Counted from the stretch's first letter, positions 35,119-44,180 are shown. The stretch: 51,311 bases of DNA from M55B127 sp035269185 (GCA_964430875.1 CAYSHP010000011.1:1-51311); one strand, 5' to 3'. The notes: a model not told the origin generated them from the letters alone. Numbers and translations: made by a program.

Positions 35119-36354
35119 ATGCAAAATAATCAAACTACTACAAATACTTTTAACTGGAAAGTTCTTATGATAATTACTACAGCAGGTTTTTTCTCTGGGG
35201 TATATAGAAATGGGATCATGACATTATTTCCTTTTTTACAAGCTGAATTTGATTTAAGCAGAGCACAGGTTGGTCTTTATTCTACCTTTTTGTTTTTTAG
35301 TATGGCGGTTGTAGTTATTTTTTCAGGTCATATTGCAGATTATTTTGGTGTCAAGCGAAGTATATTTTGGGGATTATCTTTAATGGGAGTTTTTATAATA
35401 CTCCATTCTCTTGCAAATGGTTTTATGTTACTTATGCTATTTGCTATGTTAAATGGTTTGGGGTTGAGTATTATTTTGCCTTCCACTAGTAAAGCGGTCG
35501 CAGAATGGTTTAAAGGTGATAAACAATCGACAGCTATGGGTATTATGACAATGGGTTTTGCCCTAGGAGGAGTAGCCGGTGCCAGTATACTACCCTGGCT
35601 AGGAGTTAGAATAGGTTGGAAAATGCTTGTTACTTTATTAGGTATATTATTTTTATTAGTAGGAATCATCTTCTATTTTACTTATGAAGATAAAAATAAT
35701 AATACTGATCAGGTTAATGAAGATAATAGTAATTCCTTTATTAATAACATCAATTCTTTTTTTAGTAATAAGTATTTAATTATACTTTGTATATTGGGAA
35801 TAATTTTTGGTGTGGTTTCAGGTGTAGTTGTAACTCATTTTAGTTTCTTTTTATTTACCGATTATAATTTTACAGAAGTAACTGCTGGTTTAGGATTAAT
35901 GGTACTACAAATCGGTAGTATGGCCGGTAGAACAGGCTGGGGTTATTTAAATGATAAATTTATGGGGGGAGTAGAAAGAAGAGGCTTTCTTATAGTAGGT
36001 ATCTTGATGAGCCTAATTTCATTATTATTTGGACTTTTAAGTAATTTTAACCCGGTTTTACCTATAATATTAATACTTGCATTTTTTCTAGGTGCTACAG
36101 GCAGAGGCTGGCATGGATTATATTTTTCTGAAGTTTCAAATCAAGTAGGTGAAGAAAAAGCCGGTATGGGAATTGGTTTATCACTATTATTTATTAGGAT
36201 AGGTATAATAGTAGGACCGCCCATTTTTGGATATATAGCTGACAGAACGGGTACTTATGCTTATAGTTGGTTATTATTAGGCATAATAACCATAGTATCT
36301 GTGATAACCTTAAACTACTTCTTATTAATGTATAAAGATAAGCAAAATGCTTAA
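35119..36354 (+). CDS. Major facilitator superfamily transporter (monocarboxylate/OFA-like)
   Basis: A 411-residue MFS protein with about 12 helices. The first loop has GFFSGVYRNGIMTLFPFLQAEFDLSRAQVGLYS, and the A motif is GHIADYFGVKRSI (about residues 72-84). A charged Asn/Asp-rich loop at the mid-point separates the halves. It resembles the oxalate/formate or hexuronate-type subgroups. The ATG at 35119 is chosen over the in-frame GTG at 35110, because AAGGAG overlaps the latter. TTTATA and TATAAT boxes 17 bases apart at about 35020-35048 may be its promoter. Substrate unknown. Confidence 0.85.
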   Translation: MQNNQTTTNTFNWKVLMIITTAGFFSGVYRNGIMTLFPFLQAEFDLSRAQVGLYSTFLFFSMAVVVIFSGHIADYFGVKRSIFWGLSLMGVFIILHSLANGFMLLMLFAMLNGLGLSIILPSTSKAVAEWFKGDKQSTAMGIMTMGFALGGVAGASILPWLGVRIGWKMLVTLLGILFLLVGIIFYFTYEDKNNNTDQVNEDNSNSFINNINSFFSNKYLIILCILGIIFGVVSGVVVTHFSFFLFTDYNFTEVTAGLGLMVLQIGSMAGRTGWGYLNDKFMGGVERRGFLIVGILMSLISLLFGLLSNFNPVLPIILILAFFLGATGRGWHGLYFSEVSNQVGEEKAGMGIGLSLLFIRIGIIVGPPIFGYIADRTGTYAYSWLLLGIITIVSVITLNYFLLMYKDKQNA

Positions 36355-36538
36355 CTTTAAACAGTAGTTTTCAAATAATTTATTTTGTAAAAATTAAAAA
36401 GGAGTTTATTAATTAATATTTAAAGGAATAAATAAGAATTATCATAAAATTTAATATTATCTCTATTATTCATCAACCCAAATTATTAATAGTACAAGTA
36501 TTAATGGTTTAATACAAACTGAATAGGAGGTAATAAAT

Positions 36539-37735
36539 ATGTTTCAAAAGAAGATATTACAGATGGTATTTAACAAAGCCAAAGGAGCAAATTTTGAAGT
36601 TACTTATTGGGATGGTCAAACGGAACAGTTTGGAGACGATGATTTTCAAGAACTAGATTTTAGAATTATTTTTAATGAAAAGTTAGATATAAATGAGATT
36701 CGCAAACAGCCTCAATTAAAGCTTGGAGAAGCTTATATGAGAGGTGATATTGATCTTGAAGGAAACTTAAAAGAAGTATTAAAATTTGGTGCTAAAAATG
36801 TAAATAGGTTAATGGAGGATGCTGGAGACTATATCCCAGATGATTTTTGGGAACGTCAAAAAGAAGCTTCTTTTGAGGAACAAAAAGAAGGAGTTCAGGA
36901 CCACTATGACTTAGGTAACGATTTCTTTAAACTCTGGCAGGATGAAACTATGACATATTCCTGTGGATATTTTAAGTCCAAAGATGATGACTTAAAAAAA
37001 GCACAATTACAAAAGATAGACCATGTACTTAAAAAGTTAAACTTACAATCAGGTGAAAAATTATTAGATATTGGTTGTGGCTGGGGCTCATTAGCTATAA
37101 GGGCAGTTGAACAATATGGAGTCAAGGTTTTAGGTATTACTTTAAGTGAAGAACAAGTAGAAGGAGCTCGTAAAAAGGTAGCTGAAAAAGGTTTAGAGGA
37201 TAGTATTGAAATTAGGGAACAAGATTATAGAGATTTAGCTAATCAAGATGTTGAATTTGAAAAAATAGTGAGTATTGGGATGTTTGAGCATGTTGGTCAA
37301 GAACACATACCGGAATACTTTACAGCTATCAATAATATGTTAAAAGATGGTGGTTTATCTTTATTACATTCAATTACACACCCGAAAGAACAACCCACTA
37401 ATGCCTGGTTAGAAAAATATATATTCCCCTGGGGTTATATTCCTTCTCTTAGAGAAATAATTTGGGAATTACCTGAACATAACTTTTTAGTGCAGGATGT
37501 TGAAAATACTGGTTTTCATTATTCATTAACAGCTGAAAACTGGTATGATAACTATGAAGAGGTTACAGATGAAGTAGAAGAAATGTTTGATGAAAAATTT
37601 GTCAGGAGATGGAGATTATTTTTAGCAGGAGTGGTGGCTACCTTTAGATATCTAGACACTACAGTTCACCAAGTATTATTTTCTAAAGGTAAAAATATTG
37701 AATTACCTTTAACTAGAGACTATATGTATAAATAA
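36539..37735 (+). CDS. cfa: Cyclopropane-fatty-acyl-phospholipid synthase
   Basis: A 398-residue SAM-dependent enzyme that converts membrane unsaturated acyl chains to cyclopropane chains. The N-terminal lipid-binding segment ends with GEAYMRGDIDLEG; then come QDHYDLGNDFFKLWQDETMTYSCGYF, the SAM motif LLDIGCGWGSLAI (about residues 177-189), and SIGMFEHVGQEHIPEYF, with the catalytic Glu/His/Tyr region at the C-terminal half (HYSLTAENWYDN). AGGAGG precedes the ATG, and a strong terminator follows. Length matches E. coli Cfa (382). Confidence 0.95.
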   Translation: MFQKKILQMVFNKAKGANFEVTYWDGQTEQFGDDDFQELDFRIIFNEKLDINEIRKQPQLKLGEAYMRGDIDLEGNLKEVLKFGAKNVNRLMEDAGDYIPDDFWERQKEASFEEQKEGVQDHYDLGNDFFKLWQDETMTYSCGYFKSKDDDLKKAQLQKIDHVLKKLNLQSGEKLLDIGCGWGSLAIRAVEQYGVKVLGITLSEEQVEGARKKVAEKGLEDSIEIREQDYRDLANQDVEFEKIVSIGMFEHVGQEHIPEYFTAINNMLKDGGLSLLHSITHPKEQPTNAWLEKYIFPWGYIPSLREIIWELPEHNFLVQDVENTGFHYSLTAENWYDNYEEVTDEVEEMFDEKFVRRWRLFLAGVVATFRYLDTTVHQVLFSKGKNIELPLTRDYMYK

Positions 37736-37781
37736 GTGGACCTTTAAATATAATAATAAATAAATAGTTGTAATTAAAGTA

Positions 37782-37814
37782 AAAAGGAACAGCGATTAAA
37801 GCGCTGTTCCTTTT
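37782..37814 (+). terminator. Rho-independent terminator after cfa
   Basis: AAAAGGAACAGCG at 37782-37794 pairs perfectly with CGCTGTTCCTTTT at 37802-37814. It may also serve the convergent tctA, although about 115 bases separate them. Confidence 0.9.
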
Positions 37815-37930
37815 AATGTTTTATATAGTTTTCTTTATTTTTCAAACTTTCCCTATTATCATTAATAATTCAACAGTTTCTAATATTTGTTTATAGCTAT
37901 ATTGACTAGTGTTATCATGTTCTTAACAAC

Positions 37931-39433
37931 TTAAGCACCATTGGATCTCTTTTTTACAGAGTAGGATTGCCAGATGGAATACATTATTGAGAGTAATCCT
38001 AAGATAAGAAAACCAATTGAAATTGGCCTGGTAAAAAAGAGTGTCCAATCAGGACTGGTCATCATAGCTCTTCTTAAATTAGTTTCGGCAATTGGGCCTA
38101 AGATAACTCCTAAGATTACCGGTGCTAATGAGAAATTATATTTTTTTAAGAAATAACCTATAATTCCCATCACAAATAAGATGTAAAGGTCGCTATATCT
38201 ATTATTTAAAAGATAAGACCCGATTACACAAAGAGCCATTACGGTTGGAACTAAAATATATTTTGGAATATGAGTTATCTTCAAAAATAATCTGGCCCCC
38301 CAAAATTGAATTAAGAGCATAAAAATTGTAGCAATGAAAAAGCCAACAAAGATTGTTCCAACAATTTCTGGATTATTAATAATCAACATCGGACCAGGAT
38401 TAATACCATGAATTTGTAAGGCTGCTAACATAACTGCACTGACTGCACTTCCGGGAATACCCAGAGCTATCATAGGGATTAAACCACCACCAGCAGTGGA
38501 GTTATTGCCAGATTCTGAAGCAATTATCCCATCGGGTATGCCTGTACCAAATTTATCAGGATGTTTAGAACCTTTTTTGGCTTGATCATAGGCAAGTATA
38601 TTAGCAATACTTGCTCCAGCTCCGGGTATTGCTCCGATAAGTGCTCCAAGCAAGGAAGACCTTATCAAATTTACAGGTTGAGATAAAACTTCTTTTAAAG
38701 ATTTAAAAATTTCAAATTTAATTTTCCCAGTAACTAATTCTTCACCTTGTTTGACTTCCTCTTTATTTTCAAGTTCAGTTAAAAGCCTAGAAACAGCAAA
38801 TATACCTATTAAAACTGTTAAAAAAGGAACACCTGCTTCTAAAAAACCAATCCCAAAGGTAAAGCGAGCACTTCCACTCATGGGATCTAGACCAATAGTG
38901 GCAATCAATAGACCTAAAAGACCAGCCATTAACCCTTTAATTACTGAATCTCCTGTCACACTTGCAATAATAGTTAAAGCAAATACAATGAGAGAAAAAT
39001 ATTCCCAGGGACCTATTTTCATAGCTAAATTAGCTACCTGGGGTGCTAAAGTTATTAAAAGGACCATACTTAATAAAGAACCAAAAAATGAGGCCCAAAT
39101 TCCAATACCAAGAGCCCTACCTGGTTGTCCATTTTTTACCATGGGAAATGCATCAAAGGTAGTTGCTACCGCTGAGGGGGTTCCAGGTATTCCTAGAAGG
39201 GCAGCAGTAATTAAACCACCTGAAAGACCACCTACGAAAACTCCCAACATTGTTGCGATTCCTACGGTAGGACTCATGGCAAAGGTAAAGGGTAAAGTTA
39301 ATATAATTGCCATAGTAATAGTAAAGCCGGGAATAGCTCCTGCAATTATACCTGCTAATACACCTAAAAACATATTTATTAATAAATTGAAGCTTAATAT
39401 TTGTTCAAAACCTAATAAAAACATATCTATCAT
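37931..39433 (-). CDS. tctA: Tripartite tricarboxylate transporter, large permease TctA
   Basis: A 500-residue membrane protein with about 12 helices, the transport subunit of the TctABC carboxylate importer. The family signature is in GAIPGFTITMAIILTLPFTF (about 33-52), and GGLITAALLGIPGTPSAVATTFDAFPMVKNGQPGRALG follows (about 69-106). The second repeat signature GAIPGAGASIANILAYDQAKKGSKHPDKFGTGIPDGIIASESGNNS is near residues 266-311. AGAGGGA precedes the ATG. It is last in the minus-strand operon tctC-tctB-tctA. Substrate: a tricarboxylate or other carboxylate set by TctC. Confidence 0.95.
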   Translation of the reverse strand: MIDMFLLGFEQILSFNLLINMFLGVLAGIIAGAIPGFTITMAIILTLPFTFAMSPTVGIATMLGVFVGGLSGGLITAALLGIPGTPSAVATTFDAFPMVKNGQPGRALGIGIWASFFGSLLSMVLLITLAPQVANLAMKIGPWEYFSLIVFALTIIASVTGDSVIKGLMAGLLGLLIATIGLDPMSGSARFTFGIGFLEAGVPFLTVLIGIFAVSRLLTELENKEEVKQGEELVTGKIKFEIFKSLKEVLSQPVNLIRSSLLGALIGAIPGAGASIANILAYDQAKKGSKHPDKFGTGIPDGIIASESGNNSTAGGGLIPMIALGIPGSAVSAVMLAALQIHGINPGPMLIINNPEIVGTIFVGFFIATIFMLLIQFWGARLFLKITHIPKYILVPTVMALCVIGSYLLNNRYSDLYILFVMGIIGYFLKKYNFSLAPVILGVILGPIAETNLRRAMMTSPDWTLFFTRPISIGFLILGLLSIMYSIWQSYSVKKRSNGA

Positions 39434-39469
39434 AAAAATCCCTCTTTTTTTAAGTATTGAAATAAATAA

Positions 39470-39934
39470 TTATTCAAAGAATATTCCAGCTGGGAAAATA
39501 ACTCCCAAATAATTTTGGAAAAAATAATAAGATCCGAGACTAATTACTAAGGCAATAGCACCTACCACAAGATATTTTTTTTCTTTTCTAGGTCCAAGTA
39601 ATAACTGAGTAACAAAAACAAAAATAAAAGTTGAAATTCTGAATCCTATATATCTCATAATTAATATGTAAAATAAAAAGTTAATTAATGTGATGAATAT
39701 CAATTTATATTTTTTAAAAATATTTTTAAAATCAAAACTTGCTTGGCTAAAATCTATTTTTTTAATCTTTTTTACAATTAAAAAGATAGCTAATATTCCC
39801 ATGGCTAGAACAATAATTCTAGGGAAACCAGCTGGGCCCAAGGGTTCATAACTGGAATCAGGCAAATTTCCAGCTTGCAAAAATATTATAAGACTTAATA
39901 TTAAAAAAAGAATGGCTATAATCAATTCACCCAT
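39470..39934 (-). CDS. tctB: Tripartite tricarboxylate transporter, small subunit TctB
   Basis: A 154-residue protein with four predicted helices; the N-terminal LIIAILFLILSLIIFLQAGNLPDSSYEPLGPAGFPRIIVLAMG is the TctB pattern (PLGPAGFPR). TctB is the least conserved subunit, so assignment relies on this motif and its position between TctC and TctA. A Lys-rich loop (VKKIKKIDFSQ) lies between helices 2 and 3. It starts 84 bases after tctC, which includes a strong stem-loop. Confidence 0.9.
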   Translation of the reverse strand: MGELIIAILFLILSLIIFLQAGNLPDSSYEPLGPAGFPRIIVLAMGILAIFLIVKKIKKIDFSQASFDFKNIFKKYKLIFITLINFLFYILIMRYIGFRISTFIFVFVTQLLLGPRKEKKYLVVGAIALVISLGSYYFFQNYLGVIFPAGIFFE

Positions 39935-39968
39935 AATTTAAGACTCCTTTAAACTTTTTAATTAATTA

Positions 39969-40006
39969 TATAACGTAGGGGTTTAATCACATTCCCCTAC
40001 GTTATA
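39969..40006. promoter_or_regulatory. Intercistronic stem-loop between tctC and tctB
   Basis: TATAACGTAGGGG at 39969-39981 pairs perfectly with CCCCTACGTTATA at 39994-40006 (13 pairs, 12-base loop). No T tract follows on the minus strand, so it is unlikely to be a full terminator. It would protect the upstream tctC mRNA from 3' exonucleases or partly stop transcription, which gives more binding protein than permease. Confidence 0.7.
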
Positions 40007-40018
40007 TTAATTACTAAT

Positions 40019-40972
40019 TTATTGTTCAATTTGGTCTGCTACTGCAGCAATATCTTTGTCTAATGTTTCAAGATAGTTTATATAGTTTTCTTGACCTCTA
40101 AATTTAACTTCACCACCGGCTTTTTCTACATCAGTAACAAAGTCTTCATTTTCAGCTGTTTCTCTTAATCCCTTTTCTAAAACATCAATTACATCTTGTG
40201 GGGTTCCCTTAGGTACAACTATTCCTCGTTGTACACTCCAGATAATCTCATAACCTTCTTCTGCAAAAGTTGGTAAATCAGGCAGTTTTTCAGATCTCTC
40301 TTCTGCAGCAAAAGCAATAAACTTAAATTTGCCAGATTCAACAAACTGAATACCAGAGGCATAGTCAATAGGACCGGCGTCAATGAATCCACCAGCTAAA
40401 GCTTGCACTCTTTCTCCAGTACCTTCATATCCTACATATCTAAATTTAGTATCTAATTTGGATTCTAAAATAGCTGTCCAAATATGCGGTATACCTTTTA
40501 AGGTAACTCCAAAAGAAATTTCACCCGGATTAGCTTTAGCATATTCAATAAACTCTTCCAAATTATTGTAAGGTGCGTCTGCTCTAACAGCTAAAAATTG
40601 GGGAGAGTTTGTCATTGAAGCCACGGGAGTAAAGTCATTATAGTTTAGGTCTGTGATACCTACATGGTAAGCAGCTAGTAATCCTTCATGGATTTGTCCA
40701 ATATGATAACCATTAGCAGGTTTTTCTTTTAATTCCTGTAACCCTAGGGTACCACTCACTCCGGGCTTATTAATAACCGGGACTGCTTCACCAATATTTT
40801 CTTCTAGATACTTTGCAACTATTCTCATTAAAGTATCACTACCACCACCAGGTGACCAGGGAACAATAAACTGTACGGGTTTAGTGGGGTAATCCTGTGC
40901 TGATACAATTCCAAAAACACCAACTACTAAAATACTTACAAGGATAATAATACTCAATACTTTTCTACTCAT
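40019..40972 (-). CDS. tctC: Tripartite tricarboxylate transporter, binding protein TctC
   Basis: A 317-residue extracytoplasmic solute-binding protein (Bug/TctC family). The signal peptide ends at about residue 25 (FGIVSAQ), with no lipobox Cys. The mature start DYPTKPVQFIVPWSPGGGSDTLMRIVAKYLEE is the family hallmark (P-W-x-P-G-G-x-D), followed by VINKPGVSGTLGLQELKEKPANGY and the GGEVKFRGQENY end. First gene of the tct operon, behind GGAGGAG. The ligand (citrate, tartrate, other carboxylates) is not predictable. Confidence 0.94.
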   Translation of the reverse strand: MSRKVLSIIILVSILVVGVFGIVSAQDYPTKPVQFIVPWSPGGGSDTLMRIVAKYLEENIGEAVPVINKPGVSGTLGLQELKEKPANGYHIGQIHEGLLAAYHVGITDLNYNDFTPVASMTNSPQFLAVRADAPYNNLEEFIEYAKANPGEISFGVTLKGIPHIWTAILESKLDTKFRYVGYEGTGERVQALAGGFIDAGPIDYASGIQFVESGKFKFIAFAAEERSEKLPDLPTFAEEGYEIIWSVQRGIVVPKGTPQDVIDVLEKGLRETAENEDFVTDVEKAGGEVKFRGQENYINYLETLDKDIAAVADQIEQ

Positions 40973-41025
40973 AGAACTCCTCCTTTTATAGTTTTTTCTT
41001 ATACTGAATAAATATTATTAAAGTT

Positions 41026-41054
41026 AATATACCATAATAAAATTAATTTGTAAA
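41026..41054 (-). promoter_or_regulatory. Promoter of the tctCBA operon
   Basis: On the minus strand TTTACA (41054-41049) and TATATT (41031-41026) are 17 bases apart, about 55 bases ahead of tctC. Confidence 0.65.
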
Positions 41055-41126
41055 GTTTTTAGGCCATAAATTTAGATATATGTATAAAAATTTATTTTAT
41101 AAATCATACATTGGATAATTTTAGTA

Positions 41127-41155
41127 TTGACAGCAAAAATATATTTTGTTATACT
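41127..41155 (+). promoter_or_regulatory. Promoter of the LctP-family gene
   Basis: TTGACA at 41127-41132 and TATACT at 41150-41155 are 17 bases apart, 39 bases before the ATG at 41194. It is back-to-back with the tct promoter. Confidence 0.8.
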
Positions 41156-41193
41156 AATTAAAAATTATGATTACTCTGAAAGGAAGATAATGG

Positions 41194-42762
41194 ATGGAAT
41201 TTGAACTTAATTTTTTCTACTGGTTTTTATCATTTATCCCAATAGTTGCAGTCCTTACATTAATCATGGCTTTTAGTTGGAGTGGTGGTAAATCAGGAGC
41301 CTTTAGCTGGTTTATTGCGGCAGTAATAGGATATCTATTTTTCGGAGCAAATCTAAAATTACTGGCTGTTGCTTCCTTAAAAGGCCTCTGGACAACCATT
41401 TTTATTTTATATATTATCTGGGGTGCAATGGCTTTATATAATATTGTTTCTAAAATTGACGGTTTTGAAGTTATTGCCCGTACTTTTACGGGTTTAACCG
41501 GTAATACAAAGGTATTACAGCTACTTGTTATCAGTTGGGGTTTTGTTTCCTTACTACAAGGAGTAGCTGGGTTCGGTACTCCGGTTGCGGTTGCTGCCCC
41601 GCTTTTAGTAGGCTTAGGTTTTAGCCCGGTAATTGCCACAAGCTCAGCCTTATTAGGGAGAGCCTGGGCAGTAACCTTTGGTTCTTTAGGTTCTTCATAT
41701 GCAGCCTTGCTTAAGATGACTAACCTTGATCCGTCTGGACTGGCTTTCTGGAGCAGTATCTTTTTAACTATCGTTTGTATTGTAACCGGTTTAAGTATAT
41801 CTTATTTGTATAATGGAAAAGAAGGCTTAAAAAAAGGGGCCCCAGCCGCTTTAGCGATTGCAATAAGTATGGGTTTTACTTTAATTATCACCGCCAACTT
41901 TGTTTTACCTTACATAGCATCTCTAGTTGCAGGTTTAGTGGGTATGGGAGTAGGCACTTTAGTTTTACCAAAAACAAAGTGGTATAATAATAATCCGGTT
42001 AAAAAATCAGTAAATAAAAATAAGATGAGTTTTCATAGTGCTTTTGCTCCTTATTATACACTTTTGATCTTAGCCTTTGGCATCTATTTAACCCCTTTAA
42101 AAAGTATGTTGTCTAAATTAGAGATTGGTTTATCTTTTCCCAGAACCGAAACAGCTTTAGGTATAGTTAATGAAGCAACTGCTTCCTATTCTCCGATCTC
42201 GATTTTAACAACCCCTGGTACCTTAGTATTTTTATCAGTGGTAATTTCGATTATCTATTTTATTAAAAAAGGGTTATGGAAAAAACATTACGGTAAAGAA
42301 GTAGTTGGCTCATTGATTAAACAGGCTATTCCTTCTACGGTAACTGTAATGACGATGAGTATGATGGCCGTTGTCATGATGGAAACCGGGATGACTGCCT
42401 TTTTAGCGAAAGGCACAGCTGAAATTGCCAGTAGTGTATTTCCAGGAGTATCACCTTTCATAGGTATTTTAGGTTCCTTTATGACAGGGAGTAATACTTC
42501 TTCTAATATAGTATTTGCTGCTTTCCAAAAAGATGTAGCTGTCTTTTTAGGAATTAATAGTTTAATTATAGCTTCCTTACAGACTACAGGTGGAGCGATT
42601 GGTACTATCATTTCCCCTATGAATGTAGCGTTAGGAACCGGGGTTACTAAGATTGTAGGTAAAGAAGGCGAGATTATCAAAAAGACAATTATTTATGTAA
42701 TTATTATGGGACTTTCAGTAGGCATTCCTGCTTTATTTTTAATCTATTATCTTGGTTTTTAG
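41194..42762 (+). CDS. lctP: L-lactate permease (LctP) family transporter
   Basis: A 522-residue membrane protein with about 12-14 helices, close to the usual LctP length of 540-560. The conserved stretch SWGFVSLLQGVAGFGTPVAVAAPLLVGLGFSP (about 108-140) and GRAWAVTFGSLGSSYAALLK (about 151-170) are family signatures, as are GSFMTGSNTSSNIVFAAFQ and TTGGAIGTIISPMNVALG near the C-terminus. It moves L-lactate or glycolate with protons across the cell membrane; other carboxylates are possible. The start codon follows GAAAGGAAG. A small membrane protein gene follows, and then an Lrp-type regulator gene. Confidence 0.9.
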   Translation: MEFELNFFYWFLSFIPIVAVLTLIMAFSWSGGKSGAFSWFIAAVIGYLFFGANLKLLAVASLKGLWTTIFILYIIWGAMALYNIVSKIDGFEVIARTFTGLTGNTKVLQLLVISWGFVSLLQGVAGFGTPVAVAAPLLVGLGFSPVIATSSALLGRAWAVTFGSLGSSYAALLKMTNLDPSGLAFWSSIFLTIVCIVTGLSISYLYNGKEGLKKGAPAALAIAISMGFTLIITANFVLPYIASLVAGLVGMGVGTLVLPKTKWYNNNPVKKSVNKNKMSFHSAFAPYYTLLILAFGIYLTPLKSMLSKLEIGLSFPRTETALGIVNEATASYSPISILTTPGTLVFLSVVISIIYFIKKGLWKKHYGKEVVGSLIKQAIPSTVTVMTMSMMAVVMMETGMTAFLAKGTAEIASSVFPGVSPFIGILGSFMTGSNTSSNIVFAAFQKDVAVFLGINSLIIASLQTTGGAIGTIISPMNVALGTGVTKIVGKEGEIIKKTIIYVIIMGLSVGIPALFLIYYLGF

Positions 42763-42797
42763 ACAAGAATATAATATAATATTAAGGGTGAGAAACA

Positions 42798-42995
42798 GTG
42801 AAGAATAACTTGTTTGATATTAAGGAAATCTTTAAAGAAAAAGATAGAAACCGTGGACTCTTATGGTCAGTGATTATTACCTGGCTTAACTTTCCCTTTC
42901 TGTACTGGGGAGTGTCTGCTAATAATTCTTTAGTTATTACATTAGGGTTAATAATAGCAGCTGTAGGTACCGGTTTTACTCTTTATTTTGGATAA
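42798..42995 (+). CDS. Small two-helix membrane protein
   Basis: A 65-residue protein with a charged cytoplasmic start (DIKEIFKEKDRNRG) and two hydrophobic helices (about 21-40 and 45-64). GTG start behind AAGGGTGAG. It sits 35 bases after the LctP-family gene and 56 bases before the regulator gene, so it is probably in the same operon. An accessory subunit of the permease is conceivable; nothing proves it. I know no family for it. Confidence 0.65.
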   Translation: MKNNLFDIKEIFKEKDRNRGLLWSVIITWLNFPFLYWGVSANNSLVITLGLIIAAVGTGFTLYFG

Positions 42996-43051
42996 AAATT
43001 TTTAAACTTTAATACTTGAATTAAAAATATCACGATTAGGGGGGATTTATT

Positions 43052-43498
43052 ATTGACGAAATTGATTATACGATTTTAAAGGAACTGGAAGATGATGGTA
43101 GGGTTAGCTATGCTGAGTTGGGTAGAAAAGTTGATTTAACGAGGGCAAGTGTTAGAGAACGGATTGTTAAGTTGAAAAAAGAAGGTGTCATTGAAAAATT
43201 TACAGTAGTTTTAAATCCTGAAAAAATAGAAAAGGATTTATCGGCTTTTTTTGAAATTGATGTAGATCCTAATAATTTAGATGAAGTAGCAACAAAGTTA
43301 GCAGAAGAAGAAAGAGTCTACAGTTTATATTTGATGACAGGGGCTTCTACTTTACACATGCATTCGTTGCTTTCCGATCAAGATGAACTGGAAGAATTCA
43401 TGATAAGGAAAATTTATTCACAAAAAGGTATTACAAGAGTAAAAAGTAATATTATCTTAAAAAGATATAAAAGCCGTGAAGGTGGAGCTAGATTATAA
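43052..43498 (+). CDS. Lrp/AsnC-family transcriptional regulator
   Basis: About 149 residues. The N-terminal winged helix starts DEIDYTILKELEDDGRVSYAELGRKVDLTRASVRERIVKLKKEGVIEKFTVVLNP, the AsnC pattern, followed by a RAM-like ligand-binding domain (FEIDVDPNNLDEVATKLAEE, YLMTGASTLHMHSLL). The first ATG (43118) would remove half of the DNA-binding domain. AGGGGGGA at 43039-43045 is spaced for the ATT at 43052, giving a full domain, so a non-standard ATT start is likely. It probably controls the LctP and perhaps the tct genes. Confidence 0.85.
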   Translation: MDEIDYTILKELEDDGRVSYAELGRKVDLTRASVRERIVKLKKEGVIEKFTVVLNPEKIEKDLSAFFEIDVDPNNLDEVATKLAEEERVYSLYLMTGASTLHMHSLLSDQDELEEFMIRKIYSQKGITRVKSNIILKRYKSREGGARL

Positions 43499-43505
43499 TC
43501 ATAAG

Positions 43506-43545
43506 AACGCTGACAGATATAAAATTATCTGCCAGCGTTTTTTAT
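43506..43545 (+). terminator. Rho-independent terminator after the regulator gene
   Basis: AACGCTGACAGATA at 43506-43519 pairs with TATCTGCCAGCGTT at 43526-43539 (one mismatch), followed by TTTTT. Confidence 0.9.
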
Positions 43546-43610
43546 TTCTTTAAATACTAGAAAAATTTTCTAAATTTTAATATAATAGTATATAAAGGAT
43601 GTGATAAACT

Positions 43611-44180
43611 ATGGAATTAAAGAAAAATTCGATTATTGCAGAAGCTTTAAAGGTTGCCACCAAAGCTCACCGAAGTGGAAATAGAAAAGGTGGAGATCAG
43701 ATACCATATATAGTTCATCCTATTGAAGTAGCTTTAACCTTACAGGAGAATAATATGTCTGAAGAAATCATCGCTGCTGGTTTATTACATGATACTTTAG
43801 AAGATACTGAAATTAAAATTACAGATTTAAAAGATAGATTTGGAAAAGAAATTACTGATTTGGTAATCGGTGCTTCTGAAAGACTGGAAAACAGAGATAA
43901 CACAGCCTGGGAGGAGCGTAAACAATATACAGTAGATCACTTAAGAAATGCTGAAAGGAAAATCAAATACATTTCTTGTGCTGATAAACTAAGTAATATT
44001 AGAAGTATGATTCGTGATTATGATGAAATTGGTGATAAATTATGGAGTAGATTTAATAGAGGATATGAAAAACAAAATTGGTATTATACAAATTTAGTTG
44101 ATAGCTTAAGTGATCTAGAAGGTTTAGAAATGTATGAACAGTTTAGGTTAGCGGTCAATTATCTTTTTAAAAATAATTGA
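43611..44180 (+). CDS. Stand-alone HD hydrolase (SpoT/MESH1-like)
   Basis: A 189-residue HD-domain phosphohydrolase with the RelA/SpoT hydrolase pattern: IVHPIEVA (H36), AAGLLHDTLEDTEI (H60, D61 and the E-D pair), and a CADKLSNI metal-and-nucleotide region near residue 123. There is no synthetase, TGS or ACT domain, so it is a small alarmone-hydrolase-like enzyme. It may degrade (p)ppGpp or another nucleotide. GGATGTG precedes the ATG. Encoded between two terminator-separated units. Confidence 0.85.
   Translation: MELKKNSIIAEALKVATKAHRSGNRKGGDQIPYIVHPIEVALTLQENNMSEEIIAAGLLHDTLEDTEIKITDLKDRFGKEITDLVIGASERLENRDNTAWEERKQYTVDHLRNAERKIKYISCADKLSNIRSMIRDYDEIGDKLWSRFNRGYEKQNWYYTNLVDSLSDLEGLEMYEQFRLAVNYLFKNN

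Noticed and set aside
38751..39512. A 253-codon plus-strand frame opposite tctA/tctB
   Set aside because: It lies wholly over well-supported minus-strand genes, has no ribosome-binding site, and its Pro/Lys/Ile-rich translation is typical of an antisense shadow.
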